Source: Halichondria panicea
Taxonomy: Eukaryota > Porifera > Demospongiae > Suberitida > Halichondriidae
Assembly (NCBI RefSeq): GCF_963675165.1
Contig: NC_087381.1
Span: forward strand, 4,837,378 to 4,901,377
Length of the DNA stretch: 64,000 nucleotides
Reading direction: 5' to 3'
The notes under the pieces are model-generated. The model was given only the letters and a program-made list of their open reading frames with translations, was not told the DNA's origin and did no database searches. Both the position numbers and the translations under genes were made by a program. This document shows, piece after piece, positions 12,001 to 22,333 of the stretch (position 1 is its first letter; every line of letters starts with the position of its first letter).

Positions 12001-13421
12001 TCAGATTCTTATTCTGAGGCTAGTGTTCACTTTTTGCCTTGCTCCTCTCGAAAAGATCACCACAAATAGCCCTGCCCTTCAAACATTCTGCTCTGTGTGG
12101 AAGAGTGGGATCTGCTGGTGCCACGATGATGAGATTACCGCACACCTCGAGCTTCATAACAACAAGTCTATTACTCTCAAAATGCGATCTGAAGTTCTTA
12201 CACCTGAGAGCCTAGCCAGTCGCTCCAAGATAGTCAGTCAAATTGTCGAAACGGTGGAAGATGTTTGTCCCAGTATTGTAGTTGTGGAATCACTGATCAA
12301 TCCACAGGAAGTTGTCAGTCATCCTCTAAAACCTTCCTCAGAGCTCATGCTGTTTAGAATTAGACATCTTGCTACAGCTGTCATCTCTCAAAAAAAAGCT
12401 GTGAAGTCAGTTATTAATCACCCCCTTTCTCTGGAACGGCTTCTCCAGTTTGAGCCGTACGCTGGTTTGGACCTCAACACTCTACAGTGTATTCACAGTG
12501 ACATGAAAGACGAGAAAATTTCGAACACATTCATTTATCATTTTGCTAGTCAAATTTCTGATCCAAACAGTATTCTCATGTACAGAAGAATCCTGAGCCA
12601 ATCTCAAGCTTCTACTGTTAAAAATCAGTTGGTCAGTCCCAGACAGGAGGTGGTCCAGGCCCTTGAGACGTGGAGGAGTGAGACTGAGGGAACTTACAGC
12701 TGTCTGAGGGAGACTCTTAACAAGTACAGCGTCTTCACTGGGAGAAACCCTCTGGTGAGTGGAATTATAAAGTGTTAGTAAGTGAGTTGAGTTAACGTAA
12801 TCGTGTATTAATTTCACTAATAATATCCTCATGCATGTACATACAGGACCTAGCTGGTGTGGCTCACGATGATATTGACCTCTCTGTGTTTAGTATCAGT
12901 GGTGATGACCAAAAGGTGCGTTGTCCCCCCCCCCCCTTGGTCCCATGCACGCTGAATTCAGACTATCTTAATGTATACAGTTGTATAATAAAGTTTACCC
13001 CAGATCATTGATTGTTTAGCTAGTATATAATGACTTTCTCAACATTTTATCTGTATAGGGTCCAGCAACCACCAACCTCCATGAGTTGATGGTCAAGCAT
13101 GGAGTCACTGACAAGCAGTTGGATCAAGAGATTGAACAAGACGATCTTGCTCCAGTAGCTATGCACTTTGATGATGTGGAGCTCTACTTCAACCCACTGA
13201 AGTTGAATGAAAATGAACAAGCTGACGTGAGGCGAGAGACTTATTTAAGTAGAAGCAATCAAGTGGCAGTGATAAACTGTTTGTTTATCTGGAGGGGTCA
13301 CGAACCCAGCGAGGCAACCTTTAGAGCACTGATTAGGATCTTATTGGATCTGAAGAAGGAAGAGATTGCTATCAAGATCTGTCAATACTTGAAAGAAAAG
13401 GTGTATCTATACGCACAGTGA
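9052..13421 (+). CDS. Ankyrin-ROC-COR-death domain protein (DAPK-like, no kinase), copy 1
   Basis: Exons: 9052-9150, 9199-9303, 9356-9460, 10533-12754, 12847-12915 and 13059-13421; all junction phases agree. The first three exons each encode one ankyrin repeat (AGDTxxSxACxxGxLExVK). The large exon starts with another repeat (EGKTPLDL), then a ROC GTPase domain: P-loop GDGGVGKST at 10787-10813, DFAGQ at 10955-10969, and GSRADQ in place of NKxD. A COR-type region follows. The last exon (LHELMVKHG ... IKICQYLKEK) is a death domain. This order matches the C-terminal part of DAPK1 without its kinase, so a scaffold or switch role in death or stress signalling is inferred, not shown. The start codon was not found; upstream ankyrin exons may be missing. 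The 1.07 kb intron 9461-10532 holds repeat sequence (9860-10080) related to 24230-24330. Copy 2 lies inverted at 25.4-30.4 kb. Confidence 0.85.
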
Positions 13422-14860
13422 CTGCAGTTTTCAAATATGCATGCAAGCTTGTATATAATTGTACAGTGTGCTAGTTCAGCCCATGCTTATAATCAGTTAC
13501 TTGGAATTCATGCTTGATTTACTACGTATACTTTCTTTACATGCAGTCCCAGTGATCTATGAGTAAAGCTATGCAGTAGGACTCTGAATTGAACATTTTT
13601 GTTTATTGCGAGTGCACGTAGTTTAAATAAGAATTCTGTTTCAATTTGATTTTGAGCCCCATGTTGTTGTGGAATATAGTGTAACCAATTCAAGTCAAGC
13701 AATGCTGCTGTTTCGGCTTCACAGCAGGGAAAGAGAAAAGTTGACGTGGAGTAATTCAAGCTAAACTCAGTAAAAACAGAGTAAAGACAACGGACTTAGA
13801 GCTTGTCAGTGGTGTAAACTTACTTCTCTAGAGTACCTCCCAGCCCTGAGTGATCGCTAGTGGATAGGAGAGCTAGAAACAGTTGAAATACAACCTGAGT
13901 ACGGTAAAAACATTCGCGAGCGTGAAATCATAACACGGAGTGTTTCACCCGTTGACACAGGGCGGCCTGGTCGTTTCCAATCCCTTTCCTGTTCTATCCA
14001 TGATTGAAATTGACATCCAAACGTGCACAAACTATACTATATCATGGATAGAACAGTACTATCTATGACTATATTCAGCTAGGTGCCTTGTCATGTATAC
14101 ATAATAGCTACATGTGAACGGTATGTGTGGAATGAATGTGTATTTACTACTTAGGGTGTCCTGGACTTGTACAGATACTATAAAATACTTCATATAGTTC
14201 ACAGCTTGTAAGTTAACCATGCACATTGCTGATTTATAATTAGCCACAATCACACACGTGTAGGTTGAGGTAGTTTTTGTGAGTCTTTGGGGGGTTGCAA
14301 CCTCTGAAACCCACCCCCTAGATCCGGGCCTGCAATAATCGTATTTGTCATTGTTCATAGGCTGTCTCTCCAAATTGACTATAAATTATCGTCTGTGCCA
14401 TATATCTAGTCGATTGCTCTCTTCCGCAGATTGGTCTTTGGTAGCAAAGAATCGACCGTTTTTTTTATTTGTTGAAAACCTCACATCCAGTTTTGCTGAG
14501 TCGGATGTTTTGGATATGCTCAGTAGACTGTATAATTTTTTATGACGGTTTCGGGATGAACAGAACATTCTCCAGCTTGCATTTCTTGATGCTTCTATCT
14601 GGCAGTATAGTGTCTCCATCTTCACTGTCCCTTCAGCTTTGCTTTTAGGCACCGTCCATCACCAAGTGTGACATCTATTGGGGTCTCGAGTTGTCTCAGT
14701 TCGTTAATCTTCTGTGATGCTAGAAACTTTCTGCAGTCCTGCTTGAAGTGACTGGGTTTATTACAGAAGTGGAAGGTAATTGCTGTTTCCTCTGGCTCAT
14801 GAACAACGCTTCAAATCCTTTTCCATATACAATTAATGCCTTGTTGCTATTGAGCAATGC
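13422..14860. other. Intergenic with hAT-like MITE scrap
   Basis: No supported host exon. A short block at 14284-14335 ends CTAGATCCGGGCCTGCA, resembling the terminus of hAT-type MITEs. An inverted pair around 13995-14055 (TCTATCCATGA and TCATGGATAGA) flags another small hairpin. Confidence 0.4.
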
Positions 14861-14970
14861 ACGTTCTAAACGATCATACGTGAGAATCCATCAATGCATG
14901 TCACAAATCTCCATCTCACCAACTTGTGATGCCCGTCTAAAATGGAAGAAATTAGCCTTGTGTTACAAAT
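14386..14970 (-). pseudogene. Remnant of integrase-core transposon protein
   Basis: Minus-strand 14960-14890 reads GHHKLVRWRFVTCIDGFSRM, which resembles the start of the DDE integrase-core domain of animal transposons related to retroviral-type integrases (typical text: DGxHKLIRWxxVxHGxIDGxSRxIV). The HG residues before IDG are missing and a stop follows at once. A downstream open frame (14652-14386) has no motif I can place. I read it as a degraded fragment, not a host gene. Confidence 0.4.
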
Positions 14971-15418
14971 AGAAAACTTAATGTATTATTTTACGCAACT
15001 GATCATTAACTGCTAATTTCATCTATAGAGTTAACCATAATTCACAGTGCACTTTGTAGTACAAAGTCTTAGTTTTGGTATTCTACACAAGCTCATTAGT
15101 GTACCTTAGCCTCGATCCCAGGCCGAGTTTTCACTTTTATAACGGTTAGGCGAACAACTGGGCCTGGTACTAGTTGTCTGCGCAAGCGTCAAATTTTCAT
15201 TGTATTTGTGGTCGGAAAAAATATTTCGAAATTTGTACACAGAAAATGCACAGAGTGAGTACACAAAATATGCACATAGAGAGCTGCTTCACAAGGGCCT
15301 GAGGAGTTGCCAGTTGTGCTGCAGCACGATTACAGTGACCCAGGACAACTTCAGGATGATTGAATGCCTTCAAATTACGTTTCAAAAAGATTTAGCAGGC
15401 TGCTGGACTTCTCTGATT

Positions 15419-15621
15419 CTAGGCCCCAACTCGTAAATCAGTTAAATTTTGAAAACGTAGATTCTCTTGATGCCTCTGAGCTACCCAGCAACGCTCGAAC
15501 GAGCAGGTCATACTCCAATCCTGGGAATATAGCACAATATTAAAGACGGTTAAACCCTTACCTCAAACTGTCCAGTCTCGTCCGTTAGTATAGCCAAGAG
15601 GAGCACTGTTGGGATAGCCAT
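15419..15621 (-). CDS. Hypothetical two-exon mini-gene inside element 1
   Basis: Exon 1 (15621-15562) opens MAIPTVLLLAILTDETGQFE and ends at a GTAAGG donor. Exon 2 (15520-15419) follows a CCCAG acceptor in the same phase and runs 33 residues, with Cys at two places (TCSFERCW), to a TAG stop. The predicted product is 53 residues. The N-terminus is hydrophobic but short for a signal peptide. I recognise no family. It could be a captured host exon pair, or chance splice sites in repeat DNA. Confidence 0.25.
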
Positions 15622-15900
15622 TGCTCCTGTACAGAGAAGTTGACATTCTAAATACGTGTAGATCTATATACATATTAAATTTCTCGTATTAAACAGGTTA
15701 TAGTGTCATTATCGACGAGCTGATGATGGCAGCACCAAGTTCTCTAGCTCACACTCTTCACTTGATCCACCATATTAATGATGAAACTATAGTCTACCTA
15801 GATCTTGCCAAACATGAACAAGACTTGATAGCATAGGGCACACAAAAATATCTGACCTTAATAAGCTTGACAAAGCTTTATACCTCTTCCCTTGTTGTTC

Positions 15901-16004
15901 AGTCTTCAGAATAATGTTTTCTAAGCTTCAGAGAAGACAGAAGCTTCAGCTAAGTCTTCAGAATAATGTTTTCTAAGCTTCAGAGAAGACAGAAGCTTCA
16001 GCTA
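15901..16004. repeat. Two-copy 52-bp tandem duplication
   Basis: The unit starting AGTCTTCAGAATAATG is repeated at 15901 and 15953 with no clear difference; it lies inside element 1. Confidence 0.85.
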
Positions 16005-16237
16005 AGAGCCATTCCAATCCATTCCAATAATGATAAAACGGGAACTGACTTCATACACGATAGTACACGAATATAAATGTCACAAAAGTGAACGAGAATA
16101 CACTAATAGCCAGAAATGGGCTAATTGGTTGACGCATGCGCAGACAACTAGTATCAGGCCCAGTTGTTCTCCTAGACTCGCAAGCCACTCCCTTTTCTCT
16201 GATTGGACGGGGGCGAGAGAAAAGGGACTGGTGACTC

Positions 16238-16667
16238 CAGAGGAGGCTGGAACCACTTGACCTTAGCTAATTAAGGTCACTAATTGGATTTATCCAAACC
16301 TCTCTTGCAGACTACTTCAAGCCTAGTTTTTAGTGTCTATCAGTTTAAAACGTTATTTTTTAGGGGGGGTCAAATTTTGTTTTCGCCAATTTTGCTCAGA
16401 AGCAGAGATACAATCAAAAGTCTTGCTCTTGCACTAGCCTCGATATCATGAGCGGCTTGTTCTCGAGGTCACTGCATACTGGCTTTGAGACTTGTATCTC
16501 TGCTTCTGAGCAAAATTGGCGAAAATAAAATTTGACCCCCCCTGAAAAATAAGGTTTTAAACTGATAGACACTAAAAACTAGGCTTGAAGTAGTCTGCAA
16601 GAGAAGTTTGGATAAATCCAATTAGTGACCTTAATTAGCTAAGGTCAAGTGGTTCCAGCCTCCTCTG
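16238..16667. mobile_element. Element 3: 430-bp foldback with 9-bp target duplication
   Basis: Arms of about 175 bp (from 16238 to about 16416 and from about 16493 to 16667) are close reverse complements around a spacer of about 76 bp. TGGTGACTC occurs at 16229-16237 and 16668-16676. The related uninterrupted sequence at 17290-17345 (complement) reads straight through GGGACTGGTGACTCTGGG, which confirms the insertion point. Non-coding. Confidence 0.85.
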
Positions 16668-17424
16668 TGGTGACTCTGGGACACATTTTGTGTCTCTACC
16701 AGAATTTGGGTAGAGATTATTCATTGATTTTTCCACGTGATCCAAAAATTGCGTGAGGTTAAGTAGAATTGCGTAGCCTGCAAAAGTGATCGCGGGCTTC
16801 TTAGCTACAGTTTAAGAATGGATGCTAGTGCTAGAAAAGAGAAAATGATGGAGTAATAACATCATCAGGCATTCAGCTAGGATATAGTCATCTAAGACAC
16901 CAGCAGAGATTAGCTTGTTTTAGTTTTACGTGATGAGAACTGGTAGCCGAAAGTCATTGGTTGCCTAAAGCTTTTAATAACCTGTACAATACAAGACAGA
17001 TAATGGCAGACGGCAGCAGTTGAATTGAGAGTAGTCAGACTTGTACAAGCTGTCTTAAATCGCTGCCACTCCTCGGTTCAAAGAAGGACTGCCAAGATTT
17101 CTACGTTCATCAGCTGTTCCAAGCTAATCCACAAGTTGTGGCACAACAGACACTGGTACAAGGATCTATAAAATCAAAAGGCTGGCTAGATAGATCTGTA
17201 TACTTGTCTTCTGTGTGTCTTTAGCTTTTGACGCATCAGAATAAATTGGATAATTTGCACGTGACATTAATAAGCATTCCTGATTTACACAAGCTGTAGC
17301 CCAGAGTCACCAGTCCCGTTTCTCCCGCCCCCGTCCAATCAGAGAAAAGGGAGTGGCTTGCGAGTCTAGTTGTTTGCCTAACCGTTATAAAAGCGAAAAC
17401 TCGGCCTGGGATCGAGGCTATAGT

Positions 17425-18016
17425 TAGCCTCGATTCCAGGCCGCTTGAACAAGGCGGCCTGGTATACCTTGTATGCGCATGCGCGAAATAATTGACAACA
17501 ATTTCATCATACAAATTAATTGTAAAAAACCGGACAAAGTTACAAAAGGGAATAATACGTATGACAATGTGACCACAATGGCAGCTTTCAGAGACACTAA
17601 TCAAAGTAGAATTATGCTGCAGCAGTGTTGCTTCTTCTAGCTCTGTTTATCAAAGAGACAGTTTAAGAAAGCCTCCCAGACAGCTAGAGCTGCCAGCTAG
17701 GAAGAGTAGTGGACTCTTTAATACATCAGTAGATCTTGAGTGAATAACTTCCTGAGTGTCGAGTTAAAGATTATTAAAAGCTTTCAAGAGTAATCATTAG
17801 CTTCTTTATCTTCAGCAATGACTTCTTGTCGAACATAAAGGCAAGATTTAGTAGCAGAACAATTGCTTGGTCTATATTACCACAGCCTCATCAGGGGACC
17901 CACAGGAACACATCATGCCTTTCCTATAATATCTGTAGCCTTACAGTGTAGGGTGTCGTTAAGTAGAGACTTGGTTTACCAGGCCGCCTTATTCAAGCGG
18001 CCTGGAATCGAGGCTA
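17425..18016. mobile_element. Element 2: 592-bp, TAGCCTCGATTCCAGGCCGC ends
   Basis: About 40-bp inverted ends begin TAGCCTCGATTCCAGGCCGC. The 9-bp target copy GGCTATAGT is at 17416-17424 and 18017-18025. The left copy uses the last five bases of element 1, so element 2 landed 4 bp past the end of element 1. It contains TATGCGCATGCGCG near the left end. Confidence 0.85.
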
Positions 18017-18031
18017 GGCTATAGTGTACCT

Positions 18032-19917
18032 CTATTATCCCTTTCCTTGCCATTCGTGAAATCTGGAACAGGAGCGTCTTTAGGTCGATCAATTAGTGTG
18101 GATCAGGCCTCACCACGCCTCCATGTCATTCTATTAGTCTAGATCCGGCTAGCAATTCTAGCTGGGACTCCCAGTTCTAGCTCCTTTTGTTTAGCGTGTC
18201 AGAGACTGGGAGAAGATGATTGGCACTCCTTGGCTCCTTTGGATGTACAACTGTCCAGATCCCTAGAACATACCCTCCATTCTGACGAGTTATCAGTGCA
18301 TAGGGTGCTTACTAGATTCTTGCCAGCCAGTACAGTTCAAGCTACACACAGCACCGCTCAACTATTCTCTACCCCATTATCTAGCTAAATCTGGTCCAAC
18401 TAGACAGCAGACACAGCTAGTTAATTCAGTAAAGCCAGGGGTAGCCCTACTTCTACGGTTGTTCAGTACCCACGGTAACAATTCCTCTGGGCTGGGCTAA
18501 CTAGTTGAGCCACGCCTCCCAATTCTCAAGGCTAGGTACATGTCTCTGTCTAGCTGCTTCTTCAGCTTCTTGCTCAGTTTTGTGGCTTAGAGAAAGGCCA
18601 GCTACTCAGGGGGAAGAGTCCAGATGAAAGTCTGGCAGCCAGGTGACGTCCAAACGGTCAGTTATTCTTTCCACCAACTTTTTAATCTAGTCTAGTCCTG
18701 CTTGCACTGCTACTACTACTGCTACTCTTCCTACTACTACTACTACTGCTACTCTTCCTAGCTAGTCAAAGGTTTCTTTTTTTTTTTTTTTATAACTACA
18801 TATGCACAAAGAGACATCAAAGCTTACATCAAAGGACACAGATTTTTAGCCTACTTGACTGATAAGGCCGTTACCTAGACTACAGTTTGTTTGTCAGGGA
18901 GGAGCTCACATACAACTTCATCTAATTCATCATAACGATTCGTTACCGTTGTTGTAATTTCTACAACAGATTGCCAAGGAAAGAGATAATGCCATAGACC
19001 GTTCGGCCCAGGACCCCAGGTACATGCAGAGTAAGGACGTCTGGAATGAAGGATTCCCGCAAGGCTGTGTGTAAAGGGTCAATCGCACGTATTGCTAGAC
19101 GTCTTGTTCTCTATAGTAACATATAGCATTATAACATAGTTCATTCTCAGATGTTCTTGATGAGAGGAATACAGAAGGATTACAATAATGGCAATAATAA
19201 CCAAATAACTCGGCCAAGAGCCAGCAATTGCTGTTGAGTCCGGAGTTATATTATAATTATTATGGTCAGTATGTGTCATTGGCACGAAGGAGTGAACTTA
19301 GATCACAGTGTAGAGGAAGCATTGAAATATGCCTTAGGCATAGCTAAGTTGAGAATATTATTATGCTGTTTATTGTTGAATATTAACATAAAAGTGTGAA
19401 AAGTAAGTACATTTGTTTGCAGGGGAGTTGCTGGTTAACAGTAGATTGTACATCACTATTGTTTAGGTCTACATAATTATTGCCTAATGATCCCGATGTG
19501 CCTTGAGAAAAGTTTTTCCTTGCTAACCTGTATAGTTTTGGAAATATGCTAATTAAAACTTACCCGTAAATTGCTTTCCCAGGGTACTCAGAACATAGAG
19601 GATCTGCCAAGACCCTTTGGAAAAGTTTGGCATGCCAATGACAGAGGGAAGGGATACTGTTATTCATTACGATTGGTCGTGCAATAGCTGTGTAGTACAG
19701 TGACCTGGTGATGGAAATACACCACTACCTTAACGTCGTCAGACTTACAAAAATTATATTTTGTGTTTGTAAACATCATCATTTCTCCATGCATCCTTTG
19801 TGATTGTGTGTATCATAATGTTAAGAAATAAGTATGCAGTCTATAATATTATGATCATGAGCTGTGCCTAGTACTATAGTTTTTTTGTGAGTGCATGTCT
19901 TGTTCTTTGAAGGTTTG
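18032..19917. other. Intergenic, no gene seen
   Basis: No supported exon. It contains a short CTACTACTA trinucleotide run (about 18711-18756) and a T homopolymer (about 18776-18791). Small open frames on either strand have no motif. Confidence 0.45.
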
Positions 19918-20185
19918 TTAAACGAGCATGTTGGCTTTATAAGGCGCGCGCGGTTAATGTTTAGATTCACTTCCGCCTGTTGCGGTACAAAAGGCCTGCG
20001 CCCTGGGCAGACCTTTGACCCCAGCTCCAACATTCAAATATCTGTAAACAGCTCTCGTTTCTTTTCCCGCTTCATAGCCCTTTCAAACGATTTAGACAGC
20101 TCTAAAACAAGCATGCGCATTTTATACCAGGGTGGGGATACATGCACGTGGTTTTTTTTTAACACAAGCAAACAAAAAACACATA

Positions 20186-21123
20186 ATGGCTACTTATACA
20201 GAACAAGCAAGACTCAAGGTACCACAGAAGCCCATTACATAAATAAGAAAGAAGATAAAATGTACATCTATTCAGCTTCAGGTACGGTACAGCCAGCATC
20301 CTCCAGTGCACTTTCTGGAGAAGTTCCAGAAGTTGCTTGCGCTGTTTCCCGACGTCACTCTTGACGAAATTGATTCGGCGCCATCCGAAGGTAACACTGG
20401 AAAGTAAATATTAGAATGATTATTTCAAATACAATTAAACTACCATCAGTGTCAAGCAGTAATACATCCAGTGGTGAAGCTGCTCCCCCTCCAGCGAAGA
20501 GGCCAAAGAGAGGTAATTCTAGAGGAATTAATTTCAATAATTATCACGTGATATGGATGACGATCACTTATCTTTTGCACAGGTGTTTCTCGAGTAAGGA
20601 CGGTTGGGGGTGAAGCCGGTCCTTCGAGGCCTAAGAAAGGTGAATGTCACTAACCTGTACATATGAATAAAATGAGTGGTACTTTCCTTAGGTCCCGGAG
20701 GGTATGATCACGTTGATCCTCCGGTCTTGAACGGAGAGGGTCCCTGCCCGTACTGCCACCTGTCACCGTGTGTCAGAGCCAGACCACCCAGCTGGCTGAT
20801 TGGAAGCGCTGCACCTAATTTGGGGAATATGGTGAAGCGCTTCAAACTATACCGCAAGTATTGGACGCTGCTAGGTCAGTTGGGGGTATGGAATCACCCT
20901 CTATATATGGCATATAAAGTGACCAAAACCAGTGCACATGACAAGAGGGATGTGATGCCTGATTGAGTATTGAGAGTAAGTTTTAAATGATGCCCACTTT
21001 ACAGTGCAAGTACGATCAATTGCTATATACCTTTTCCAGGAGGTGCGTGAACGATTTCCGAATCCAGATGGAGTTCCATACACTATTGATAAAGTCATTA
21101 CTGAAAAACAAAAACAAAACTAG
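20186..21123 (+). pseudogene. Transposon accessory gene with P2X7-ballast-like C-terminus
   Basis: Six exons with matching phases: 20186-20218, 20276-20390, 20450-20512, 20583-20639, 20692-20975 and 21040-21123. The product begins MATYTEQARLK, continues VRYSQHPPVHFLEKFQKLL, and has a low-complexity middle rich in Ser, Pro and Arg/Lys (PPPAKRPKR, a possible nuclear signal). Then comes a Cys-rich part (GPCPYCHLSPCV) and a block ending KRDVMPD-stop-VLREVRERFP. That last block resembles the C-terminal cytoplasmic domain of P2X7 receptors (IPxCVVxxIRxxFP). The conserved Cys is a TGA stop (20964-20966), so this copy is probably dead or truncated. Its role in the transposon is unknown; the basic and Cys-rich make-up would fit a DNA- or RNA-binding accessory protein. 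The family call is from memory of motifs. Confidence 0.6.
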
Positions 21124-21141
21124 CACATAAGAATTAATTAC

Positions 21142-22125
21142 CTCACCGTCCTGCGAGTAACCAGGTAATGCCTTCACTTCGTCAATCGCTCTCAACATGG
21201 ATGCCTTGGCACAAGCGTTCACGACGTCTAAGTATCCACCTTTCTTGTACACTGTAACGTCACAGTGTTTTGTAAGAGTACAGTTATAACATACACTTAC
21301 TTGACAAAATATACCATGAACTAACTTTTCCCAAGCCAGCATGACTACTAAAGTGAAGGTACTGGCTTGGGAGAACTCCAGCACAAGTAAAACCATGGAC
21401 GATCCTGCAATAAATAGAATTCCAAGTTAATCTTGAAAACGTATGGAATTACTCACTTTTGATTGACAAGGTATCGTCCACCGAGTGTTCGCGAGCTAGC
21501 CCACCACTGTCGCTTTCCACATTTTCCACACTTGAATTCAAATCGGACAACATGCCCGTTCTGAAAAACAATATTATATTGCATACATCATGTATTGGGT
21601 CTATCGGATCAGAAATACCTGACGAAAATTGGTCGGCCTACGACAATAAGATTGGCACTGGTCACATGCTTGGGATAGGCCAGTGAAAAGACAGAACAAA
21701 GTCTTCAGTTCACACACGAACAACTGTTCATCACTAGCGTCAGTATTGCCAGTAAATATTCCTGAACAAGAAGTAACGTCTTTATACAAACTTATCAAAG
21801 CTATTGACACACACAAACCTGAATTCTCCAACATTGGGAAGACTTTGGATTTATCAGATTGTAGGTCTTCTCTCTCAGGAACAGCACCTGCCTGCTCCTG
21901 CTCCTGCTCCAACTTGTCCAACAAAACAGAAATAAGCTCTCTGCTGTCCAAGGGCAATGAGCCTCTAGCTGTAGCAGCAAGAGAACGCTTTGCCCTATCT
22001 ATCCTAGCTACAAAAGCCTGCTTTGCATCTTCAGTATCTAAATTCAGCTCCATTTGGTACCGAAAACCATGCCTAGCACGCTTCTTCTTGGGTAGAGAAC
22101 GAGAGTTGTCACATCTTTCAGCCAT
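21142..22125 (-). pseudogene. Kolobok-like transposase, N-terminal half only
   Basis: Exons (minus): 22125-21819, 21761-21619, 21560-21457, 21404-21301 and 21251-21142; phases agree throughout (256 codons). The product starts MAERCDNSRSLPKKKRARHG (basic). A Cys cluster (ACDQCQSYC) follows, then a zinc-ribbon-like FKCGKCGKRQWW, then GGRYLVNQKIVHGFTCAGVL and SMYKKGGYLDVVNACAKASM, ending ALPGYSQDGE at a GT donor. In full transposases of this type the first catalytic Asp region comes next. Here the donor runs straight into the end of the facing gene. Read-through of the donor adds about 40 unrelated residues. I infer an internal deletion that removed the catalytic core. Confidence 0.6.
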
Positions 22126-22333
22126 TTTTTTTGCTCTTTTTTGAACAAAGTATCTCGTGAGCCAAGGCGCTACATGCAGGCTATAAGGGGCGTATCAAAG
22201 TAAAACCATGTGTGCATGAAGCAAGCAGTGAAGCAAAAGGAGGCCAGAGAGTTTACCGCACGCGGCCATATTTAATCATTTCCGCCTCGAGTGCCCAGGG
22301 CACGCCCCTTTTATAGTCAGCATGCTCGTTTAA

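Larger units (their letters stand above)
15107..17420. mobile_element. Element 1: 2.3 kb, TAGCCTCGATCCCAGGCCG ends
   Basis: Terminal inverted repeats of about 45 bp start TAGCCTCGATCCCAGGCCG and run into a TTTTATAACGGTTAGGC motif; the right end is the complement. The flanking 10-bp target copy is TAGTGTACCT. Inner inverted segments (15150-15190 against 16130-16170, and 16168-16237 against 17290-17365) show that it is built of two facing sub-elements. A candidate two-exon mini-gene lies inside at 15419-15621. A 52-bp tandem duplication is at 15901-16004. Confidence 0.8.
15097..18031. mobile_element. Nested TAG...CTA inverted-repeat elements
   Basis: Outer locus of a three-element nest. Target copy TAGTGTACCT lies at 15097-15106 and again at 18022-18031. 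Between them are element 1 (15107-17420), which holds element 3 (16238-16667), and element 2 (17425-18016), which broke the right target copy of element 1. Details are under the separate entries. Element ends with 9-10 bp duplications are typical of Mutator-like transposons. No transposase is present, so all must have been mobilised in trans. Confidence 0.8.
19918..22333. mobile_element. TTAA-flanked Kolobok-like transposon, internally deleted
   Basis: The element spans 19922-22329. TTAA lies on each side (19918-19921 and 22330-22333). The ends are 27-bp inverted repeats with 5 mismatches beginning ACGAGCATG. Subterminal motifs CCCTGGGCA and CATTTCCGCC/CACTTCCGCC recur at both ends. It carries two convergent intron-containing genes: a plus-strand gene (20186-21123) and the N-terminal half of a minus-strand transposase (22125-21142), separated by only 18 bp. 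TTAA duplications are known for piggyBac and Kolobok superfamilies. The transposase text (zinc ribbon, then GGRYLVNQKIVHGFTCAG) fits Kolobok-type layout better. The catalytic DDE part is missing, so the copy is non-autonomous. Confidence 0.75.

Noticed and set aside
19891-20364. 157-codon frame at the left of the TTAA element
   Set aside because: It runs across the inverted repeat and an intron of the spliced gene in another frame; the six-exon model with matching phases explains the region better.
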